DNA of 64,000 nucleotides from Vibrio sp. Isolate32 (GCF_022397955.1 NZ_JAKEUQ010000003.1:2499-66498), one strand, 5' to 3'; shown: positions 47,379 through 56,527, numbered from the stretch's first letter. Program-made: numbers and translations. Notes: a model not told the origin generated them from the sequence alone.

Positions 47379-48608
47379 TTAGTGAAGTAGACGAGCACGG
47401 ATAGTGCCTTCGATCTCTTTTAGTTTCAGCAGGGCTTCTTCAGAGCGGTCTGCTTCAACATCTATCACTACGTAACCCATATCAGCTGCAGTCTGTAGGT
47501 ACTGACCTGCGATGTTGATCCCTTCTTCAGCGAAGATGGTGTTGATTTGAGTCAGGATGCCTGGACGGTTCTGGTGAATGTGCAATAGGCGAGAGGTGCC
47601 CGTATGCAATGGCAGCGATACCTCTGGGAAGTTGACACTTGATAGCGTTGAACCGTTATCAGAGTATTTCGCCAGTTTACCTGCCACTTCTACACCGATG
47701 TTCTCTTGAGCTTCTTGAGTAGAACCACCAACGTGTGGAGTTAGAATCACGTTATCGAACTGCATCAATGGTGACTCAAATGGGTCAGCATTGGTTTTCG
47801 GTTCGGTTGGGAACACATCAATCGCCGCACCACCTAAGTGACCTGAATCAAGTGCACCACATAGGGCTGGAATATCGACCACAGTACCACGTGCAGCGTT
47901 GATAAAGATTGCGCCCGGCTTCATGCGGTCAAACTCTTCTTTACCCATCATATTCTTGGTTTCGTTAGTTTCTGGAACGTGCAAAGAGATCACATCACAC
48001 TTATTAAGCAGTTCAGTCATGGTGTGAACTTGCGTTGCATTACCCAGTGAAAGCTTGTTTTCAATATCGTAGAAGTAAACACGCATACCTAGGTTTTCCG
48101 CAATAATACCCAGCTGAGTACCAATGTGACCATAACCGATAATACCTAAACGCTTACCACGAGCTTCGTAAGAGTTGTCTGCACTCTTTTTCCAGATGCC
48201 ACGGTGCGCAAGAGCGTTCTTTTCTGGGACGCCACGTAGCAGCAATAGAACCTGACCAAGAACCAGTTCAGCAACACTTCGCGTGTTCGAGAATGGTGCG
48301 TTGAAGACAGGTACACCACGTTTTGCAGCTGCTTCAAGGTTTACTTGGTTAGTTCCGATACAGAAACAACCGATAGCAACTAATTTTTCAGCAGCATCAA
48401 TCACTTCTTGGGAAAGGTTTGTGCGAGAACGAATACCGATGAAGTGAGCATCTTTAACTGCTTCAAGTAGTTCATCTTCAGGTAGTGAGCCTTTGTGGTA
48501 CTCAATATTTGTGTAACCAGCGGCTTGAAGTACTTCTACTGAAGAAGGGTGAAGACCTTCTAGAAGTAGAATTTTTATTTTTTCTTTTTCCAGTGAAACT
48601 TTGGCCAT
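47379..48608 (-). CDS. serA: D-3-phosphoglycerate dehydrogenase SerA
   Basis: First enzyme of serine synthesis. ATG 48608 (AAGGACGAG upstream) gives 409 residues, matching E. coli (410). It has the NAD-binding motif GIIGYGHIGTQLGIIA, substrate and catalytic segments GCFCIGTNQVNLEAAAKRG and TPHVGGSTQEAQENIG, and a C-terminal ACT domain (GILTQINTIFAEEGINIAGQ) for serine feedback inhibition. Confidence 0.98.
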   Translation of the reverse strand: MAKVSLEKEKIKILLLEGLHPSSVEVLQAAGYTNIEYHKGSLPEDELLEAVKDAHFIGIRSRTNLSQEVIDAAEKLVAIGCFCIGTNQVNLEAAAKRGVPVFNAPFSNTRSVAELVLGQVLLLLRGVPEKNALAHRGIWKKSADNSYEARGKRLGIIGYGHIGTQLGIIAENLGMRVYFYDIENKLSLGNATQVHTMTELLNKCDVISLHVPETNETKNMMGKEEFDRMKPGAIFINAARGTVVDIPALCGALDSGHLGGAAIDVFPTEPKTNADPFESPLMQFDNVILTPHVGGSTQEAQENIGVEVAGKLAKYSDNGSTLSSVNFPEVSLPLHTGTSRLLHIHQNRPGILTQINTIFAEEGINIAGQYLQTAADMGYVVIDVEADRSEEALLKLKEIEGTIRARLLH

Positions 48609-48803
48609 TGTTCTCGTCCTTAAAATGGAAAGGTTGGGCAAATGCGGCGCACGTGCTACAAAATGGCTGAAAGGGGAACAAATTCACCACTTTGTTAGGA
48701 GACAAACGTTTTCCCTGTGCGTCTTCTGAACAATAAAGTAACAAAAAAAAAATGTTTTGGGTAAGAAAATTACCGAATAAGACATAATTTTACAGTTAAA
48801 AAG

Positions 48804-48832
48804 CAAAAAAAACGGCGCCCTTGGGTACCGTA
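48804..48832 (-). terminator. Terminator of rpiA
   Basis: On the minus strand CGGTACCC pairs with GGGCGCCG (one mismatch, loop AA) and is followed by eight Ts. Confidence 0.82.
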
Positions 48833-48869
48833 TGTGATGAAGTAACAGAAAAACTCAATCTTCTATTAT

Positions 48870-49526
48870 TTATTCTTCGATTTTTGCACCTTCAGGTGTA
48901 CCTGTGATAACCACATCTGCGCCACGGTGTGCGAATAGACCAACCGTTACCACACCAGCGATACCATTGATGATATCTTCTAGTTGTTTCGGGTTTTCAA
49001 TCGCCATGCCGTAAACATCTAGGATCACGTTGCCGTTATCCGTTGTACAACCTTCACGGTAAACCGGGTCACCACCAAGCTTAACTAGCTCACGCGCAAC
49101 GTATGAACGCGCCATTGGGATAACTTCTACCGGTAGAGGGAATTTACCCAGTACATCAACGGCTTTCGTGCCATCAACAATACATACAAATTTATCAGAG
49201 ATAGCCGCTACGATTTTTTCACGAGTTAGAGCTGCACCGCCGCCCTTGATCATGTCGCGAGTTGGGTTGATCTCGTCTGCGCCATCAACATAGATGTCTA
49301 GCTTAGCAACATCATTACACTCATACACTTTGATCTCTAGCTCTTCTAAGCGTTGCGTTGAAGCAAAAGAGCTTGAAACTGCGCCTTTGATTTTGTCTTT
49401 CATTGTGCCCAGTGCGTCGATGAAGTGATTTACTGTAGAGCCAGTACCAACACCTACAATGCTGCCTTCTTCAACATATTTAAGTGCTGCCCAACCAGCT
49501 GCTTTTTTCATTTCATCTTGAGTCAT
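48870..49526 (-). CDS. rpiA: Ribose-5-phosphate isomerase A
   Basis: Interconverts ribose-5-phosphate and ribulose-5-phosphate. The 218-residue protein begins [18 protein letters not shown] and carries [24 protein letters not shown] with the active-site Asp residues, and [12 protein letters not shown]. Adjacent to serA, as in E. coli. AGGAGAATG marks the start. Confidence 0.98.
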   Translation of the reverse strand: MTQDEMKKAAGWAALKYVEEGSIVGVGTGSTVNHFIDALGTMKDKIKGAVSSSFASTQRLEELEIKVYECNDVAKLDIYVDGADEINPTRDMIKGGGAALTREKIVAAISDKFVCIVDGTKAVDVLGKFPLPVEVIPMARSYVARELVKLGGDPVYREGCTTDNGNVILDVYGMAIENPKQLEDIINGIAGVVTVGLFAHRGADVVITGTPEGAKIEE

Positions 49527-49627
49527 GCCATTCTCCTGAGTAAGATCTTGCGCTTTGAATTAGTCGTTCGCGTATTGAGTTAACGTTTGAGTATCGAGGT
49601 TAACGTTTGCGGCGCGATTATAGCGCT

Positions 49628-50227
49628 TTAACGGTTGTTTTCCCATTGCCAAGTTTTACTTGGAGTAACGATTTTAGGTAACGGAACATCCCACTCTTCA
49701 ATCGGTAGGGTATCGACATGTTGGCAATCGTGAGCCAAACCAATTGGGGTTGCCCCTTGTCCTGTCTTGAACCATTTCGCCAGAGTACGATCGTAATAGC
49801 CACCACCCATGCCTAACCGATGACCATGAGAGTCAAAACCAACCAGCGGTGTAAGAATCAGGTCGAGTTGATGACAAGGCTTAACCAACGTTTGATTAAG
49901 CTGTGGTTCAACGATGCCGTATTTATTCAATACGGTTGGGGTCGTCGGAGAGTAGTGCAAAAACAACAGATGCCCGTCAGAGAAGGGGTGCAATACAGGT
50001 AAATAGGTCTGCTTGCCTTGCGCCCACAACCACTCGATTAAAGGTTGGCTATCAAGTTCACCATCGATAGAGATATAAAGTGCGATATGTTGGGCTGAAT
50101 GAATATCATCAAGTTGAGCGCACTGCTTAACTAGGTCTATGCTGGATTGAGTTTGTTGTTCGCTAGATAGGGAGTTGCGTTTGATGCGGATTTGTTTGCG
50201 AAATTCGCTGCGTGTGAGCGTCTTCAT
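49628..50227 (-). CDS. ygfA: 5-formyltetrahydrofolate cyclo-ligase YgfA
   Basis: Converts 5-formyl-THF to 5,10-methenyl-THF. ATG 50227 gives 199 residues starting MKTLTRSEFRKQIRIKRN; longer readings run backward into the 6S RNA gene and are unlikely. The family motif GHRLGMGGGYYDRTLA is intact. As in E. coli it lies directly downstream of the 6S RNA gene, and may be expressed by read-through from it. No good ribosome site is seen. Confidence 0.95.
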   Translation of the reverse strand: MKTLTRSEFRKQIRIKRNSLSSEQQTQSSIDLVKQCAQLDDIHSAQHIALYISIDGELDSQPLIEWLWAQGKQTYLPVLHPFSDGHLLFLHYSPTTPTVLNKYGIVEPQLNQTLVKPCHQLDLILTPLVGFDSHGHRLGMGGGYYDRTLAKWFKTGQGATPIGLAHDCQHVDTLPIEEWDVPLPKIVTPSKTWQWENNR

Positions 50228-50232
50228 AAGAA

Positions 50233-50416
50233 GGGATACCCCAAAGTGCCGTTGAGAATAGATGGCCCTTGAACCTGCGAGTTCAAGGCGGATCAGCAAT
50301 GATTACCGTAGGCTTCTCGGTCGGGCCGAGCATGCTCAATAGCACTCAAGTACTAACCCTTAGGGATTGCTTATCGGCTCGGGGACGTGAATCCTCTGAC
50401 AAACACTCCAGGGTAA
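50233..50416 (-). ncRNA. ssrS: 6S RNA
   Basis: About 184 bases on the minus strand with strong similarity to E. coli 6S RNA: TTCACGTCCCCGAGCCGATA near the 5' side, TGAGCATGCTCGG and CCGAGAAGCCT in the middle, and CCTTGAACTCGCAGGTTCAAGG on the 3' side. The ends pair (TACCCTGGAGTG with CACTTTGGGGTA). It mimics an open promoter and sequesters sigma-70 RNA polymerase in stationary phase. Located between zapA and ygfA, its universal gammaproteobacterial site. Ends are estimated from the terminal pairing. Confidence 0.95.
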
Positions 50417-50428
50417 ATTTTGTGTACG

Positions 50429-50737
50429 CTATTGCTGTCCGTGCTTAACCTTACTGAGAACATCTGAAAGCGATGTTGTGAGCTGTTCCATTCGCTCGGT
50501 CAGTGCGTTTTGTTCGTCATTTGCTTCAAACTTCTTGGTTTGTAATTCATAGCAAATGTTCAGAGCTGCGATAGTCAGCAGCTTCACTTCATTGGTTACT
50601 TTAGTACGTTCAGCCATCTCTTTCAATCGATTATCAAGATCGGCCGCCGCTGCAATCAATGACTCCTCTTGCCCTGCTGGACAATTTACTCGAGTCAGTT
50701 TTCCTAATATTTCAACGTCTACCGCTTGATTACTCAT
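50429..50737 (-). CDS. zapA: Cell division protein ZapA
   Basis: FtsZ-ring-associated protein that bundles FtsZ filaments. The 102-residue protein begins MSNQAVDVEILGKLTRVNCP and ends in a coiled coil (residues ~65-98), as in the family. It lies upstream of the 6S RNA gene and is divergent from ygfB. Confidence 0.95.
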   Translation of the reverse strand: MSNQAVDVEILGKLTRVNCPAGQEESLIAAAADLDNRLKEMAERTKVTNEVKLLTIAALNICYELQTKKFEANDEQNALTERMEQLTTSLSDVLSKVKHGQQ

Positions 50738-51045
50738 GATGGATGAACTCTTTAACGCGCTATTTTAAGGCTGTTGCTCTTCGCCATTTTTTGAGAAAGA
50801 AAAAGTGCAAGTACCGATGAGGAAGCAATCTCCTCTGAGTGAGAAACTATAGGTAAACCGCTATTAAGATTCAAGCTTTTCAGAGTGACTGTTTGTAAAT
50901 GAGAGCTTGAGCACACAGTAATTCAGCAAATTGAACAATTGGTAGTCAGTCATCCTTCAATTGCTAGGTATCGATGCTTACCAGAATGGGGGTGAAGTGG
51001 TACGATTATACTATCGATATAAAGAATAATTGAGCGAGCTATCTG
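50738..51045. promoter_or_regulatory. Divergent zapA-ygfB promoter region
   Basis: About 310 bases without a gene. TATACT at ~51006-51011 is a good -10 candidate for ygfB. Nothing else recognisable. Confidence 0.45.
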
Positions 51046-51621
51046 ATGAGCGAAACGACTTTACCTGACTACCTAACGGTTGCGACTGAACTTCAATCGG
51101 CAAGTCTAGCCGTAACCCCTGCTGAGATGCATGGCTTATTAACGGGTATGTTAAGCGGAGGCTTAAGCCTAGCAGATAAGAGCTGGCAACCACTGATGTT
51201 TGATTACACCAATGAAGGTATGGGCTGGCCGGATCGCGCATTAACCTTAGCGGAAGCGACATTGAAAGTAACCACTAGTGAGATCACTGGTTCTGGTATG
51301 GAATTGTCTATGCTACTGCCTGATGAAGACGCAAGTGCGAGCCTGTTTGATTTAGCTGACGGTGTGTCTGATTGGATCAACCACTTTATCTCTGGTTTAG
51401 GACTCGTTGGCGCTCAGTTAAATAAGGCGTCGGAAGGCACTAAAGAAGCGCTGGCTGATCTTGAAGAGATGGCAAAGCTAGGCATTGATGAAGATGATGA
51501 CCTAGAAGAGCAAGCGCAACTTCTAGAGCACGTTATTGAGCATGTCAAAGCGTGTGCATTAACCATTCATGCTGAATTTGGTGCACGCCCATCTGAAGAT
51601 GTAGCTCCAACCATTCACTAA
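51046..51621 (+). CDS. ygfB: UPF0149 protein YgfB
   Basis: A 191-residue UPF0149 protein: [15 protein letters not shown] near residue 25 and [19 protein letters not shown] segment (here [20 protein letters not shown]) identify the family. It is acidic and helical, probably cytoplasmic; its role is unclear. It is followed after 20 bases by ubiH, without the pepP gene that lies between them in E. coli. Confidence 0.93.
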   Translation: MSETTLPDYLTVATELQSASLAVTPAEMHGLLTGMLSGGLSLADKSWQPLMFDYTNEGMGWPDRALTLAEATLKVTTSEITGSGMELSMLLPDEDASASLFDLADGVSDWINHFISGLGLVGAQLNKASEGTKEALADLEEMAKLGIDEDDDLEEQAQLLEHVIEHVKACALTIHAEFGARPSEDVAPTIH

Positions 51622-51641
51622 TCGTTTGCCAGTTTGAGGTT

Positions 51642-52823
51642 ATGATGGCTCAGTATGATGTTGTAATTGCTGGTGGGGCGATGGCAGGGGCGACTTTGGC
51701 GCTTGCCTTGAATCACCTAAGCCAAGGTTCGCTATCGATTGCGGTAGTGGAACCTTATCAGGTTGATCATCAAGCTCATCCTGGGTTTGATTCTCGTTCT
51801 ATTGCTTTGTCTTATGGCACAGTGCAGATCCTTGATTCATTGCAGTTGTGGCAATCGATCGCTCCAGTAGCAACCCCGATTAAAGATATTCATGTCTCGG
51901 ATCGTGGGCATGCAGGAATGACTGATATCTACAGCGAAGATCTTGCGGTTGATGCGCTTGGTTATGTGGTCGAGTTGGCGGATGTCGGTCGAATCTATCA
52001 GCAAAAGCTGGAGTCTGAATCGAGCATCACGATGTTGTGCCCTGACTCAGTAGCGAAAATTGAGCGTAGTGATTTACTGACGACTATTGACCTAAACAGC
52101 GGGCAAACCATTACTACTAAGTTGTTGGTTGCAGCTGACGGAGCGATCTCTATCTGCTGTCAACAACTGAATATTTCGTTGAGCGAGCATGACTTTGAGC
52201 AAGTGGCTGTCATTGCCAACATTGTGGCGAGCGAGCCGCATCAAGGTCGTGCCTTTGAGCGTTTTACCCATCATGGGCCAGTTGCTTTATTACCAATGAC
52301 GGACAACCGTCTATCGCTAGTGTGGTGCTTACCGCCAGAACAAGCCGATAAAGTCATGGCTTTAAACGACAGCCAGTTCCTTGAACAGCTGCAGAATGAT
52401 TTTGGTTGGCGATTAGGCCGTTTAGAGAAAGTGGGTAAGCGTGCGAGCTATCCTCTGATTCTTCGTCATCGTCAGCAAAATATCTCTCATCGATTTGCGA
52501 TTGTCGGCAATGCCGCTCAAACTCTTCACCCGATCGCGGGTCAAGGCTTTAACCTCGGCATTCGTGATGTGGCTTCTTTAGCCGAAGAGTTGTGTACTCA
52601 GTTGGATGATGTTGGTCGATACACTGGTCTTGTTAACTTTAGAAAACGTAGAGAACAGGACAGAGGGGCAACGATTACACTGACATCGAGCCTAGTACAC
52701 CTGTTCTCAAATGACTTTTTAACCGCTCGTATCGGGCGCAACCTTGGGTTAGCTGTTATGGATAACCTTCCACCACTTAAAGGTCCACTTTTGCGTCACA
52801 CGCTTGGCCTAGTAGAAAGATAA
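51642..52823 (+). CDS. ubiH: Ubiquinone hydroxylase UbiH (C6)
   Basis: Flavoprotein monooxygenase of ubiquinone synthesis. The 393-residue protein has the FAD Rossmann motif IAGGAMAGATLALAL, the DG motif (LLVAADGAIS) and the second FAD motif GNAAQTLHPIAGQGFNLGIRD. I call UbiH from gene order (ygfB-ubiH-ubiI) and the DSRSIALSYGTVQIL segment. Two consecutive ATGs occur at the start. Twelve bases separate it from ubiI, so they form one transcript. Confidence 0.94.
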   Translation: MMAQYDVVIAGGAMAGATLALALNHLSQGSLSIAVVEPYQVDHQAHPGFDSRSIALSYGTVQILDSLQLWQSIAPVATPIKDIHVSDRGHAGMTDIYSEDLAVDALGYVVELADVGRIYQQKLESESSITMLCPDSVAKIERSDLLTTIDLNSGQTITTKLLVAADGAISICCQQLNISLSEHDFEQVAVIANIVASEPHQGRAFERFTHHGPVALLPMTDNRLSLVWCLPPEQADKVMALNDSQFLEQLQNDFGWRLGRLEKVGKRASYPLILRHRQQNISHRFAIVGNAAQTLHPIAGQGFNLGIRDVASLAEELCTQLDDVGRYTGLVNFRKRREQDRGATITLTSSLVHLFSNDFLTARIGRNLGLAVMDNLPPLKGPLLRHTLGLVER

Positions 52824-52835
52824 GGTAGATAAATA

Positions 52836-54059
52836 ATGATGCAAAGTGTTGATATCGCAATTGTTGGTGGAGGCATGGTTGGCTTAGCCCTTGCAGCAGC
52901 TTTGAAAGACAGTGATCTGAGAGTGGTTGTAATTGAAGGCAAGGCACCAAGCGAAGGGCTTAATGAACTGCCTGACGTACGTGTTTCTGCATTGAGCCGT
53001 TCTAGTGAAGTGATTTTGCGTAATCTAGGTGCGTGGCAGGGAATTGAGCAAAGACGTGCTGCACCTTATCAAGCGATGGAAGTGTGGGAGCAAGACAGCT
53101 TCGCTCGTATTGAATTTGACTCAACGCGGTTAGCGCAGCCTAATTTAGGTCATATTGTTGAGAACCGTGTGATTCAATTGGCGTTGCTTGAACAGGTTAA
53201 AAAGCAAGAAAACGTCAGTTTATACGTGCCAGCGACGTGCAAAACAATGGCAATTGGTGAAAGCGAAGCATGGCTGACTTTAGACAATGGTCAAGCACTG
53301 ACGGCTAAGCTTGTCGTTGGCGCAGATGGTGCCAATTCTTGGGTTCGCAAGCAGCAAGACATTCCATTAACACATTGGGATTACGGCCACAGTGCAATTG
53401 TTGCTAATGTTAAAACTGCCGAACCGCATCATAGTGTGGCTCGTCAAATATTTACGCCACAGGGTCCGTTGGCATTCTTACCAATGCAACCGAGTAACAT
53501 GAGCTCGATTGTTTGGTCCAATGAGCCTAATCGTGCCGAGAAGCTCGTATCTATGTCGGATGCGGAGTTTAATAAACAGCTAACAGCTGAGTTCGACTCT
53601 AAATTAGGCTTGTGTGAAGTGGTTAGCGAGCGTTTTGCGTTCCCGCTGCGCATGCGATACGCGAGAGACTTCGTAGTAGAGCGTGTAGCTCTAGTAGGGG
53701 ATGCCGCGCATACCATTCACCCGCTTGCAGGGCAGGGCGTTAACCTTGGCTTGTTAGATGCTGCCAGTCTAGCACAAGAGCTGTTAAAGCTGTGGGCTGT
53801 TGGTGAAGACATTGGTACCAAGCGCAATCTACGCGGTTATGAGCGCTGGAGAAAAGCAGAAGCGGCGAAGATGATTGCTTCGATGCAGGGCTTTAAAGAT
53901 CTGTTTGAAGGCAATAACCCAGCTAAGAAGCTGATTCGTGGCATAGGTATGAAGCTTGCGGGTCAGTTGCCTGGTGCAAAAGATGAAATTATGAGGCGAG
54001 CTCTGGGCCTTGCGGGTAATCTTCCTGATTTGGCAAAGCGCCTTGTGACTCATCGATAA
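52836..54059 (+). CDS. ubiI: Ubiquinone hydroxylase UbiI/VisC (C5)
   Basis: Paralogous FAD monooxygenase that hydroxylates C5 in ubiquinone synthesis. The 407-residue protein shows IVGGGMVGLALAAALKD, VGADGANSWVRKQ, and GDAAHTIHPLAGQGVNLGLLD. DVRVSALSRSSEVIL near residue 50 fits VisC/UbiI. Last gene of the ygfB-ubiH-ubiI unit. Confidence 0.94.
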   Translation: MMQSVDIAIVGGGMVGLALAAALKDSDLRVVVIEGKAPSEGLNELPDVRVSALSRSSEVILRNLGAWQGIEQRRAAPYQAMEVWEQDSFARIEFDSTRLAQPNLGHIVENRVIQLALLEQVKKQENVSLYVPATCKTMAIGESEAWLTLDNGQALTAKLVVGADGANSWVRKQQDIPLTHWDYGHSAIVANVKTAEPHHSVARQIFTPQGPLAFLPMQPSNMSSIVWSNEPNRAEKLVSMSDAEFNKQLTAEFDSKLGLCEVVSERFAFPLRMRYARDFVVERVALVGDAAHTIHPLAGQGVNLGLLDAASLAQELLKLWAVGEDIGTKRNLRGYERWRKAEAAKMIASMQGFKDLFEGNNPAKKLIRGIGMKLAGQLPGAKDEIMRRALGLAGNLPDLAKRLVTHR

Positions 54060-54097
54060 CGCCTTAATGTACCGATGATTCGTAGAGTCATTGATAC

Positions 54098-54131
54098 GAA
54101 AAAAGGGTTGGTATAAGCCAACCCTTTTTGT
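54098..54131. terminator. Terminator after ubiI
   Basis: AAAAGGGTTGG and CCAACCCTTTT pair across TATAAG, with T on the right and A on the left; it can serve both ubiI and the converging small gene. Confidence 0.9.
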
Positions 54132-54154
54132 TTTGAATTGTCTAGATAATCAGA

Positions 54155-54361
54155 TTATGCGTAAGCACAGCGTAGCTTCATAATTTCACTATTTATTTCT
54201 TTCACTGTTTGAAAGTGGCGTTGCTCTGCTCGATCTGGCAGGACTAACTTGCCGTTATCAAACTCAAATTTCCCTACGCCGTAAATGTATATTCGTCCTT
54301 TGAAAAGTCGACTTACATGTTTAGCAATCATACTCGGTGTATAGCGCTTAAACAGTCTCAT
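54155..54361 (-). CDS. Conserved small protein of unknown function, 68 residues
   Basis: I do not recognise a family. The basic 68-residue protein has a compact beta-like centre (FKGRIYIYGVGKFEFDNGKL) and a helical C terminus (VKEINSEIMKLR). No signal or membrane segment. The ATG at 54361 has AAGGATAA upstream, and a terminator follows, so it looks like a real single-gene unit. An intracellular adaptor or nucleic-acid-binding role is possible but only a guess. Confidence 0.7.
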   Translation of the reverse strand: MRLFKRYTPSMIAKHVSRLFKGRIYIYGVGKFEFDNGKLVLPDRAEQRHFQTVKEINSEIMKLRCAYA

Positions 54362-54650
54362 TCTTAATTATCCTTATATTTACCTAGCCTGCACATTATA
54401 GAAAAACTCTGGAAAAATAATTGTGATAAGCATGGAGTAATATGCAGTAGCATTGACATTAATTAGATATTTGTGCTGTTTTAAGCACTTTCTACAGTAA
54501 ATATCTATTTTTACGTGAGCTCATCCCTAAAATAATACTGAGTAGTGAGCTGCCGTGAACTTTCCTGTTCGGTATTAAATAGTGTTAATGTGACAAGTAT
54601 AAGAATAGGCGGGATTTTTTTGTTTGTGTAATCAAATTGTAAAATTAAGA

Positions 54651-54676
54651 CAAAAAAAGCCCGTCTAAAACGGGCG
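54651..54676 (-). terminator. Orphan intrinsic terminator
   Basis: A 6-bp GC-rich stem (GCCCGT/ACGGGC) followed by seven Ts on the minus strand. It lies ~250 bases past the ybaK-like stop, so it either ends that transcript or a separate small RNA. Confidence 0.8.
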
Positions 54677-54792
54677 AATAGTCACAGATGTATTACACAA
54701 AAGTGGATACTGATGTTACTCAGTGGATTCACTTGTACTGATTTGCCTAGGGGCTAGTCAGTAAAACCACAATAACGCAGTTTTTTACTTGT
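54651..54792 (-). ncRNA. Candidate small RNA with terminator and CRP-type promoter
   Basis: No ORF of coding quality occupies 54362-54922. On the minus strand a strong intrinsic terminator closes a ~140-base interval: GCCCGT with ACGGGC, loop TTTAG, then seven Ts at 54652-54658. A -10-like CATAAT (54803-54798) would start transcription near 54792. A CRP-like site lies at 54845-54860, centred about 61 bases upstream of that start. Inside, ACTGACTAGCCCCTAGG and TCAGT can fold into a stem. I recognise no known small RNA. The -35 is weak, which fits an activator-dependent promoter. Confidence 0.4.
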
Positions 54793-54844
54793 GACTAATT
54801 ATGCTTTAATTTTGATTAAATACTTAACCTTGATCTATTTATCT

Positions 54845-54860
54845 TATGACGAACTTCACA
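54845..54860 (-). promoter_or_regulatory. CRP-like binding site
   Basis: Read on the minus strand, TGTGA-AGTTCG-TCATA matches TGTGA-N6-TCACA at nine of ten positions. Its centre is ~61 bases from the predicted start of the candidate small RNA, the class I CRP position. Confidence 0.45.
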
Positions 54861-54922
54861 CTAAATATGTATCCAGTGAAAACTGGAATGTGACTTTGCG
54901 ATCAGTTACTGCTTAGATCTGA

Positions 54923-55402
54923 TCATCGGCTGATCTCTGTAATGATCGGCGCGCTTAGGGCTATGAGATCATCGGGATCCAGAGCAATACCTGCCATTCG
55001 ATCCCCCGAGCTGATGGTCACCGTCGAATTGTTTTGAATCGAAGGATCAAAGATGATCGGCATGTGCCTCTTTAATGCAAGCGGGCCAACACAACCTACC
55101 TTAAAACCAGTGATGGACTCTACATCACTTAGCGGAACACAAGTCATTCGGCGGCAATTTAAAATTGAGCGCACTTTCTTTGGGTCTACCGAGCGATCAC
55201 CAGTCGTACAAGCTAAGGCGTATTGATTGCCCATGTCTTTGAGTAGAATGCATTTCACCATTTGAGAGGGGGAAATACCTCGCTCTTGTGCGGTTTTTTC
55301 GATGCTGGTGGTTGGCTTGCTTTGCAGCAGCAGGTGATAGTTTACCTGCTGCTGATCGAGCCATTGTGTAATCAGTGTTTCCACGTAATTACTCGTCGTC
55401 AA
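54923..55402 (-). CDS. YbaK/EbsC-family aminoacyl-tRNA deacylase
   Basis: A 159-residue stand-alone editing domain related to YbaK and the ProRS INS domain, which hydrolyses mischarged tRNAs (often Cys- or Ala-tRNA-Pro). SIEKTAQERGISPSQMVKCILLK contains the conserved segment with the catalytic Lys. The start is TTG at 55402, inside the last codons of ygfZ (14-base overlap); no other start fits. Specific substrate cannot be assigned. Confidence 0.85.
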   Translation of the reverse strand: MTTSNYVETLITQWLDQQQVNYHLLLQSKPTTSIEKTAQERGISPSQMVKCILLKDMGNQYALACTTGDRSVDPKKVRSILNCRRMTCVPLSDVESITGFKVGCVGPLALKRHMPIIFDPSIQNNSTVTISSGDRMAGIALDPDDLIALSAPIITEISR

Positions 55403-56360
55403 GGCTGTAAGGAAGTGGCAGGATATTCCAGATTTGATCCGGTTGGGCAGTCAAGCGCAGTTGAACTTCGTCATCCAGGTTGTTCGGCAGAACCATTAGA
55501 CCAATCGCTTGGTTGTCAGAAAATTGATATACGTTGATCAGCCGACCTGCACCACGCCAGTTTTCACGCACGCTACGCTCTAGATCAATAGGGCTCTCTA
55601 GTGTTAGCACTTCCGCAGTCGGACCAGAAACTATGCGCATTTCACGTTTGTTCATGCCACGGTATTTAGCGCGAGCTACTGTTTCTTGACCCGTGTAACA
55701 TCCCTTGGTGAAGCTGATGCCACCAATCGCTTGCAGGTTAAGTGCCTGAGGGATGTGCTCATTTTGCTCTGCTTTTGTTAGGTTAGGCTGAGCATCGATA
55801 ATTTCATGATACTGCCATAGCGCCTCTGAGACTTTCTCCGCAGAACTGTTAGTGACCATAGCTTCTGCAGCTTGTTCTGTTACAAGCAGAGCCCAGCGGT
55901 TGTCTGCAACTTGAACGGCTGTACCGCCTGAAATAGCACGTACTTTACCTTGGCTCTCTGAGATTGAGTCAATGTACTGATCCGCAGCTGCTCCCATCAC
56001 ACCGATAACCACATCACTGGTTTGCTCAATATCGACCTTAGAGAAGACAGCGTATTTTTTGATTTCTACGAGCTCAACTTCAATCGCAGACTTAGGCTGC
56101 ATAAGCGCGTAACCACCGTTGTGGTGGAATAGGCGGAAGATACTCCATACCTTTCCTTTTGCATCACAGTGAGCGCCTAATGTGGATTCATCATTAGGAA
56201 GAGTCACGACGTCGCACGTTACTTGACCTTGTAGGTACGATTTTTTGTCATCGCCTACCATGGTAATTGCACTCCAGTCTGACACATGTGTCATCATTAG
56301 TTCTGGAAACGAGTCATTTTGCGTATGAGCGTGCGGCTGAAAGGTGTTTTTCCAATCCAT
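55389..56360 (-). CDS. ygfZ: tRNA-modifying/Fe-S protein YgfZ
   Basis: Folate-binding protein required for some iron-sulfur enzymes, including the tRNA methylthiotransferase MiaB. ATG 56360 (AGGAAAG upstream) gives 323 residues; longer in-frame readings overlap the divergent sdhE. The invariant motif KGCYTGQETVARAKYRG is intact. The ygfZ/sdhE divergent pair is conserved in E. coli. The C-terminal codons overlap the downstream deacylase gene. Confidence 0.95.
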   Translation of the reverse strand: MDWKNTFQPHAHTQNDSFPELMMTHVSDWSAITMVGDDKKSYLQGQVTCDVVTLPNDESTLGAHCDAKGKVWSIFRLFHHNGGYALMQPKSAIEVELVEIKKYAVFSKVDIEQTSDVVIGVMGAAADQYIDSISESQGKVRAISGGTAVQVADNRWALLVTEQAAEAMVTNSSAEKVSEALWQYHEIIDAQPNLTKAEQNEHIPQALNLQAIGGISFTKGCYTGQETVARAKYRGMNKREMRIVSGPTAEVLTLESPIDLERSVRENWRGAGRLINVYQFSDNQAIGLMVLPNNLDDEVQLRLTAQPDQIWNILPLPYSLDDE

Positions 56361-56527
56361 TTTATCTTTCCTAAGAATTTTATTTGGCTCTATGTTAATC
56401 CTGTTCTGTTTCTTTGTCAGCCTAGGTTTTTTTGTGAGCTGAGATAGGGACTGTGACCCACATAGTAGTTGCAGAGCGTATGACTTGTTAAACTCCAAGA
56501 AAGAAAAATTATAGGTGAGGATAGCCA

